From the NCBI GenBank assembly GCA_002358955.1, contig DEPV01000049.1, forward strand, positions 1-13,272: DNA of 13,272 nucleotides. The letters run 5' to 3'. This stretch comes from Erysipelothrix sp. UBA3383 (GTDB taxonomy: Bacteria > Bacillota_I > Bacilli_A > Erysipelotrichales > Erysipelotrichaceae). Below the pieces are notes generated by a model. That model was not told the origin of the DNA, ran no database searches, and saw only the letters and a list, made by a program, of their open reading frames with translations. This document shows, piece after piece, positions 8,729-13,272 of the stretch; the first letter of the stretch is position 1, and each line of letters opens with the position of its first letter. Made by a program: the position numbers and the translations under genes.

Positions 8729-9463
8729 TTAGAGGAGCTGTAGAATCTCAAGTTTCATCGAAGTAAATTCTTCGTTGACACTTAAGTCATCAAGATTATC
8801 ATTTTTATAAAACTCTGGATAGAATTCCGCGATTACAGATCCTGGTTGATCTGAAAGTACAATGACCTTATTAGCTAGCAACAAGGCTTCCTCTATATCA
8901 TGAGTAATCATCATAATGGTTAAACTTTGTTCTAGCCACAATTGATGTACCAGCGATTGCATGCTGGCACGCGTCAGGGAATCCAGTGCACCCAATGGCT
9001 CATCCATCAATATTAACTCTGAGTCGTTGATCAGTGTACGAGCTAGAGCAACGCGCTGTCTCATCCCACCTGACAGTTCAAATATTTTATGATGTCGATA
9101 CTCTAGCAAACCAACATCCGCCAGGATCGAGCTTGTCTTAGATTGAATCGTAGCTCTATTTTGACCTCTTATCTTTAAGCCATAAGCAATATTACGTTCA
9201 ACATTGAGCCATGGGAATAATGTATTATCTTGGCTGACAACCACCCGCTTATAACTGGGACCCTCAATTGAAACACCATTCATTAAGACATGTCCTTCAG
9301 TTGGAGTATCATAACCTGCTATCATATTTAATAAAGTTGATTTACCACATCCTGATGGTCCCACAACCGCAACAAAATCACCTTTGTCGATACTAAAACT
9401 GATTCCTTTAAGTATCTCTTTGTCATCACTATATTGTTTACTAACTGATTCGATTCTAATCAC
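8729..9463 (-). CDS. tauB: TauB-like sulfonate/taurine ABC transporter ATPase
   Basis: This cytoplasmic subunit hydrolyses ATP to drive import by the TauABC-like complex. It has 244 residues, close to the family's usual length. All ABC motifs are intact: Walker A GPSGCGKST (35-43), Q-loop Gln78 in VVSQDNTLFPW, signature LSGGMRQR (130-137), Walker B LILMDEP (150-156), D-loop GALD (158-161) and H-loop His188 in ITHDIEEA. The IEGP..R.VV.Q...LPW-type region and LSDQPGSV near 208 match the nitrate/sulfonate/taurine subfamily. It starts with GTG, with a textbook AGGAGGT (9472-9478) 8 nt upstream, and overlaps the tauA end by 8 nt (GTGATTAG), so translation is probably coupled. Substrate is inferred from the partner binding protein. 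Confidence 0.88.
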   Translation of the reverse strand: MIRIESVSKQYSDDKEILKGISFSIDKGDFVAVVGPSGCGKSTLLNMIAGYDTPTEGHVLMNGVSIEGPSYKRVVVSQDNTLFPWLNVERNIAYGLKIRGQNRATIQSKTSSILADVGLLEYRHHKIFELSGGMRQRVALARTLINDSELILMDEPLGALDSLTRASMQSLVHQLWLEQSLTIMMITHDIEEALLLANKVIVLSDQPGSVIAEFYPEFYKNDNLDDLSVNEEFTSMKLEILQLL

Positions 9464-10445
9464 GGTCTAATACCTCCTGAACATAAGTTGGATTTACAAA
9501 TTGTTTAATGTCTTCCATAGTAAGTACTTCATCAATAAAACCATAAGTTTTCCAATAAGCAGCAGTATCATAGAAAACTTGAAGAAATGCCTCACCTAAA
9601 TACTTATCACTTACTTGATCTTCTAATGATAACCAGGTAGATCCACTAATTTGTATTTCTGCACTATCATAATCAATATCAAGATAACTTACTGCGTCTT
9701 GTATGATTTGTTCTGGATAATTCAATTTTAATTGATAGGCTTTATCCATCGATTCAATGTAAATAGACAACAAGTCAGGATGTTTACTGGAAAAGTCACG
9801 ATGTACCAAACCTACATTCGTGGTCATATACCCCATATCTTTAAGGTCACTACTATCAACTAGAACTTTACCTGTAGCTTTAACTTTGGATAGAGTAGGT
9901 TCCCAAGTATAGCTTGCATCTAAATCGCCTCTGTCCCATGCAGCCACAATCTCTGCAGTATTCATATTTAATAAAGTAATATCAGAAGGCGTCATGTCAT
10001 TTATTTCTAAAGTCTTTAATAAACTAAAATGAGAGGTTGATCCAAATATTGTTGCAACAGTCTTAGCTTTTAAATCTTTGACTGAGCGAATCGTTGGATC
10101 TGATACAACCAGGGCTTCACTGGTTCCAATAACATCATGAATCCAAAATAGTTCTACAGGTAGTTTCTTAACAGCACTAATGATGCTGTTTGTATAACCC
10201 ATCTCTGCAATATCTAATGCACCGGATGCAAATGCTTGATTCATTGCTACTCCCGAATCAAAGAATAGAAATTCAACATCATAACCCAACTCTCGATACG
10301 CATCTTCAATCCAGTTATTTTGAATCGCAATGACTGTATCGTTTGGAACTTTAATGATTCCGATTCGAATCGTATTAGGATCCCTTTTTCCAGCACATGA
10401 ACTTAGTAAAATTAATAGTACAGTTATCAGTGTGAGTCTTTTCAT
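9456..10445 (-). CDS. tauA: TauA-like sulfonate/taurine-binding lipoprotein
   Basis: This is the extracellular substrate-binding subunit, anchored by lipid in a Gram-positive host. It is 329 residues long. A short signal peptide ends in a lipobox LSSC, so Cys17 would be lipidated. The mature part matches the TauA family from memory of E. coli TauA: FDSG (62-65) followed by AFASG..DI, PVELFW near 96-101, GTSEALVV (107-114), GSTSHFSLL near 135, AAWDRGDLDASYTWEP (168-183), and a terminal VNPTYVQ. These conserved stretches favour an aliphatic sulfonate such as taurine over nitrate or thiamine precursors, but substrate cannot be fixed from sequence alone. The ATG overlaps the permease stop as ATGA, and the gene overlaps the ATPase gene downstream, showing one operon. 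Confidence 0.87.
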   Translation of the reverse strand: MKRLTLITVLLILLSSCAGKRDPNTIRIGIIKVPNDTVIAIQNNWIEDAYRELGYDVEFLFFDSGVAMNQAFASGALDIAEMGYTNSIISAVKKLPVELFWIHDVIGTSEALVVSDPTIRSVKDLKAKTVATIFGSTSHFSLLKTLEINDMTPSDITLLNMNTAEIVAAWDRGDLDASYTWEPTLSKVKATGKVLVDSSDLKDMGYMTTNVGLVHRDFSSKHPDLLSIYIESMDKAYQLKLNYPEQIIQDAVSYLDIDYDSAEIQISGSTWLSLEDQVSDKYLGEAFLQVFYDTAAYWKTYGFIDEVLTMEDIKQFVNPTYVQEVLDRD

Positions 10446-11194
10446 AAGGTTTTACCCTTCCAAAAGATAATCTTATCAATCAAGTAATCAAGTCCACGAT
10501 CCAATATGATACCTGTAATACCCATAACAAATATCATCGCTAATACAGTATCTATTTTTAGATAGTTATAAGCATCCAAAATAATCCATCCAATACCTGA
10601 TGTAGCAGCAATCATCTCTGCAGAAGCTAGAGTTGTATATGCAAAACTGACGGATGTTTTAATACCAATCATTATTTCAGGAAGACTTGCTGGTAGAATC
10701 ACTGTAAGTAATATCTGTAAAGGTTTAGCACCTAAACTCTGTGCACTTTGAATATACTTTTGATTCACACTTTGAACACCACTTACACATGCCACATAAA
10801 TTGGAGCAAATGCTGCAAGTAACAGGAGTGCTACTTTAGACTCCTCATTAATTCCTAAGATAAGAATAATCAGTACATAATAAGACAAAGGTGGTAAAGG
10901 TTTATAAAAACTAATAATAGGATCAATTAAATACTTTATCTTTTCGTTATATCCACTCAATAAACCCAAAGGAACTGCTAATAAAATGGCTCCTAAAATT
11001 GCCAATCCCAAGCGTTTCATACTGGTTAGATAGTGTGTTAAGAAAGATATATCTTGATAGCCATTCAGTACAATTCGTTTTAATGCTTTCAAGGTTTCCC
11101 AAGGGTTGGGTATCAAAAGTGCATAATGTGCATAAACACTCCAAGCAATCAGTACTGCTACCAAAGATACCATCGTCATTTTTCTTTTATTCAT
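10442..11194 (-). CDS. tauC: TauC-like sulfonate/taurine ABC transporter permease
   Basis: This 250-residue membrane permease (binding-protein-dependent transport family) forms the channel for the TauA-like and TauB-like partners. It shows an N-terminal membrane segment (about 7-28) and several more (about 63-82, 103-116, 121-138, 217-232). The cytoplasmic EAA loop that contacts the ATPase lies at 149-174 (AQSLGA...ILPASLPEI). DPIISFYKPLPPLSYY and ASAEMIAATSGIGW match TauC/SsuC relatives. The start is supported by GGGGAGG about 6 nt before the ATG. The gene is first of a C-A-B set, an order different from the tauABC order of E. coli. An intrinsic terminator lies immediately upstream, and I see no clear promoter between it and the gene. 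Confidence 0.87.
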   Translation of the reverse strand: MNKRKMTMVSLVAVLIAWSVYAHYALLIPNPWETLKALKRIVLNGYQDISFLTHYLTSMKRLGLAILGAILLAVPLGLLSGYNEKIKYLIDPIISFYKPLPPLSYYVLIILILGINEESKVALLLLAAFAPIYVACVSGVQSVNQKYIQSAQSLGAKPLQILLTVILPASLPEIMIGIKTSVSFAYTTLASAEMIAATSGIGWIILDAYNYLKIDTVLAMIFVMGITGIILDRGLDYLIDKIIFWKGKTL

Positions 11195-11206
11195 TCAAAC
11201 CTCCCC

Positions 11207-11237
11207 ATAAAAAAAGACACAAACTTACTTGTGTCTT
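11207..11237 (-). terminator. Intrinsic terminator between the YeeE/YedE gene and tauC
   Basis: Arms 11214-11222 and 11229-11237 form a perfect 9-bp stem (AAGACACAA and complement) with a 6-nt loop. On the minus strand the stem runs into seven consecutive U (11215-11209). It starts 12 nt past the YeeE/YedE stop codon. The U-run ends 2 nt before the tauC Shine-Dalgarno, so the terminator is placed where readthrough would decide tauCAB expression unless a promoter exists inside the preceding gene. Confidence 0.85.
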
Positions 11238-11248
11238 CCATTTCTAAA

Positions 11249-12544
11249 TTAAGCTGATTTCTTTTCGAATACTTTATCTTGGAATGTATTACCTACAATT
11301 CCACCACCAATTAGAGCCAGTAAGAATACCCATCCTGATAGTGACATTTGAGCTGCTGGTGTATACAATGCTCCGGCATTACATCCTTGTGACATACGTG
11401 TTCCAATTCCCATTGTAAGTCCACCTAAGATATACAATAACCATTGGAACTTAGGTACGTTGAAGAAGTTTTGTGCAGTCTTGCTGAATTGTCCACTTGT
11501 CAGTAAGTATACAAATGCACCAACAGCAATACCCATGTTTTGAATTCCTATACCATTTTCAAAGATTGAACCTGTAAAGAATTCAGGTGCTTTAGAAGTA
11601 TATGTTGCAAGTGATTCAGCACTTACACCAAACATCATTAGAACCTTAGCACTCCAGTTACCAAATGGACCAGAAGCTCCCCATCCACCTTTAGTTGCAC
11701 CATACATTGTTAAGAACAGTATTGCGATAATTAACCCACCTGTATACAGTGACCATGGATTAACAAATAATTTATTATAAATATATGAACCCAATGCTTT
11801 TTTCTCTGTGGGTAGTTCTTCTTGAGCTAATAGTTCTACACGTCGCTCTGAAGGAACCACACCCAATGTACCTTTTGCTTTACGGTATGCTTCATATTTA
11901 TAGGATAGAGCAATGATGACTCCAACAATTAAAGCAGTAACCAAGATTCCACCTAGATACATGTTAACATTTGACCCTTTGAATAAATCCGGGAAGAATA
12001 CCCCATTTTTGTCCCCAACTTTAATTACACTTTCTGTAACCCATGTTTTTGTATCAAATGGCATACCAATTACAACACCCAGTCCAAAGAAGAACATTGT
12101 AATTAATGCTTTAGGAGTTTCAGATGCCATATCACTCATGATACCTGATGCACAGCATGATGATAATGACATACCAAATCCAAACATCAATCCTCCCAGA
12201 ATCAATCCTAAGTTAATTGGTTTAACACTGATACCAAATGCAACTAGTGCTTCACCTGTTTCAGGATCGATATTAAACATTAAGATTCCAGCTACCCCAA
12301 TAGCTGTTACTAAGAACATGATCGCCATCGCTCTCATAAGTTTAGTTGAACCTGTTCTAAATGCACGGTTTACTGACCCTGCAAAACCTGTGTATGATCT
12401 TGAGAATACATATCCTAAAGCCATTCCAATACATAATCTAAATAATAACATTGGTGTTGCAAGTTGTGTTTTTCCAATAAAGATAGCAGCAACTAAAACT
12501 GCAAATCCAATTCCAATTTCAATAAAATTTTTCTTGTTTTCCAT
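11249..12544 (-). CDS. YeeE/YedE-family sulfur-compound transporter
   Basis: This 431-residue polytopic membrane protein belongs to the YeeE/YedE (sulfur transport domain) family. Characterised members such as TsuA take up thiosulfate, and YedE is linked to selenium metabolism. Two family repeats are visible. The first has GLMFGFGMSLSSCCASG (118-134, Cys130/Cys131). The second has GGLTMGIGTRMSQGCNAG (374-391, Cys388) followed by SLSGWVFLLALIGGGIVG. Cys38 lies in an N-terminal membrane helix. Conserved cysteines in this family are thought to relay the sulfur substrate. A hydrophilic loop (about 217-255) divides the halves. A GAGGGAG ribosome binding site precedes the ATG. The gene starts 17 nt after the rhodanese-fused reductase gene, so the pair is probably co-transcribed and supplies that enzyme with sulfane sulfur. 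Exact substrate is not determined. Confidence 0.88.
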   Translation of the reverse strand: MENKKNFIEIGIGFAVLVAAIFIGKTQLATPMLLFRLCIGMALGYVFSRSYTGFAGSVNRAFRTGSTKLMRAMAIMFLVTAIGVAGILMFNIDPETGEALVAFGISVKPINLGLILGGLMFGFGMSLSSCCASGIMSDMASETPKALITMFFFGLGVVIGMPFDTKTWVTESVIKVGDKNGVFFPDLFKGSNVNMYLGGILVTALIVGVIIALSYKYEAYRKAKGTLGVVPSERRVELLAQEELPTEKKALGSYIYNKLFVNPWSLYTGGLIIAILFLTMYGATKGGWGASGPFGNWSAKVLMMFGVSAESLATYTSKAPEFFTGSIFENGIGIQNMGIAVGAFVYLLTSGQFSKTAQNFFNVPKFQWLLYILGGLTMGIGTRMSQGCNAGALYTPAAQMSLSGWVFLLALIGGGIVGNTFQDKVFEKKSA

Positions 12545-12561
12545 TTTTCTCCCTCATTCAA

Positions 12562-13272
12562 TTAGTTAAAATTATATTCTGTAACTATTTTCTCTCTATT
12601 TAATACTGTGTCCTTGTAATACTCATGATTGGATATTCCCAGGTATGATCCTGAAATATTAATCACATTGGTAAATCCACGTTGATTTAAAGCACGTGTC
12701 ATATTGTAACTACGTTGCCCTGATCGACAGTGAACATAAACTGGAATATCAGTTGGTATTTCATCCAAGCGATTTCTGAATTCACTTAAAGGAATATTCT
12801 TAGCACCCACTAAATGTCCATTTGCATATTCATGCGGTTCACGAACATCAATGATGTATGCTCCTGATTCTACTAAGTCACGAACATCAGATACTGCTAC
12901 TTGTTTATATTCATCATTTAGAATGTTTAGTCCAACAAGTGCCGCCATGTTTGTAACATCTTTAGCAGTACTGTATGTTGGTGAATATGCTAATTCTAAA
13001 TCTGCTAAATCATGTAGTGTAGCTCCCATTGTGATCATGCTTGCAATAATATCGATACGCTTATCAACGTTTCCTTTACCAACTGCCTGAGCACCAAGTA
13101 TCTCCCCACTTGGATTTGCAAACAGTAATTTAAAGAACATGACATTCGCCCCTGGTATTAAACCTACTTTATCATTAGGAATGATGTAAGCATGTTTGTA
13201 GTCGATATTGGCTTCTTGACATTGTCTTTCATTGATACCTGTAGAACCTACAGCATAATCAAAGACTTGAAG
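12562..13272 (-). CDS. CoA-disulfide/persulfide reductase with fused rhodanese domain (3' part)
   Basis: The gene enters from beyond the right edge; 236 C-terminal residues are visible in one open frame. An ATG at 13140 is internal, not the start, because 44 matching codons precede it (LQVFDYAVGSTGINERQ). Visible residues 1 to about 120 are the dimerisation domain of the FAD pyridine-nucleotide disulfide oxidoreductase family (GEILGAQAVG near 56-65, AYSPTYSTAKDVTNMA). About 126-225 is a rhodanese domain with IIDVREPHEYANGHLVGAKNIP and the catalytic loop CRSGQR, catalytic Cys at visible residue 182. The fusion is known from CoA-disulfide reductase-rhodanese and NAD(P)H persulfide/polysulfide reductases. 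It would reduce CoA disulfide or persulfides using sulfur passed through the rhodanese Cys. The FAD and active-site halves are not in view, so specificity is open. Confidence 0.9.
   Translation of the reverse strand, partial: LQVFDYAVGSTGINERQCQEANIDYKHAYIIPNDKVGLIPGANVMFFKLLFANPSGEILGAQAVGKGNVDKRIDIIASMITMGATLHDLADLELAYSPTYSTAKDVTNMAALVGLNILNDEYKQVAVSDVRDLVESGAYIIDVREPHEYANGHLVGAKNIPLSEFRNRLDEIPTDIPVYVHCRSGQRSYNMTRALNQRGFTNVINISGSYLGISNHEYYKDTVLNREKIVTEYNFN

Noticed and set aside
11913..12569. Plus-strand open frame of 218 codons
   Set aside because: It is antisense to the well-supported YeeE/YedE gene; the repetitive I/P/N/T composition is typical of a shadow frame.
12562..13140. Reading the reductase gene as starting at the ATG at 13140
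   Set aside because: The frame stays open to the window edge and the preceding 44 codons match the family, so this ATG is internal.

Overview
The window comes from a low-GC Gram-positive bacterium (Bacillota) that uses the standard genetic code. The signs are AT-rich DNA, strong AGGAGG-type ribosome binding sites, intrinsic terminators, an LPxTG-type cell-wall-anchored protein, a lipoprotein ABC binding subunit and a Bacillota-style rRNA promoter and leader. An Erysipelotrichia-like or related host is plausible, but the sequence does not settle this. Every supported gene lies on the minus strand, so transcription runs from high to low coordinates.

Right side (13272 to about 8729): a sulfur-metabolism cluster. 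It opens with the C-terminal part of a CoA-disulfide/persulfide reductase fused to a rhodanese domain, cut by the window edge. Next, 17 nt downstream, is a two-repeat YeeE/YedE-family membrane protein (thiosulfate or other sulfur-compound uptake). After an intrinsic terminator come three overlapping genes for a TauABC-like sulfonate/taurine ABC importer, in the order permease, lipoprotein binding protein, ATPase. The likely combined job is import of inorganic and organic sulfur compounds and handling of sulfane sulfur. No enzyme that releases sulfur from sulfonates is visible. The terminator lies between yedE and tauC and its U-run almost touches the tauC ribosome binding site, so expression of the importer may depend on readthrough.

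Middle (8179 to 8728): about 550 nt with no convincing gene. It holds a strong hairpin with a minus-strand U-run, an 11-bp perfect inverted repeat 39 nt apart, and the start signals of the next gene.

Left side (8178 to 265): one very large gene for a 2637-residue, apparently cysteine-free surface protein. It has a signal peptide, a long beta-rich stalk of unrecognised domains, an SdrD/Cna-B-like domain, InlB-type repeats with inserted calcium-loop-like motifs (including an exact-length 315-bp repeat pair), and a C-terminal LPGTG sortase signal. A terminator follows it. At the far left (1 to 78) is a near-consensus promoter and a boxA-like leader typical of an rRNA operon, firing leftward out of the window; the 16S gene itself is not included.
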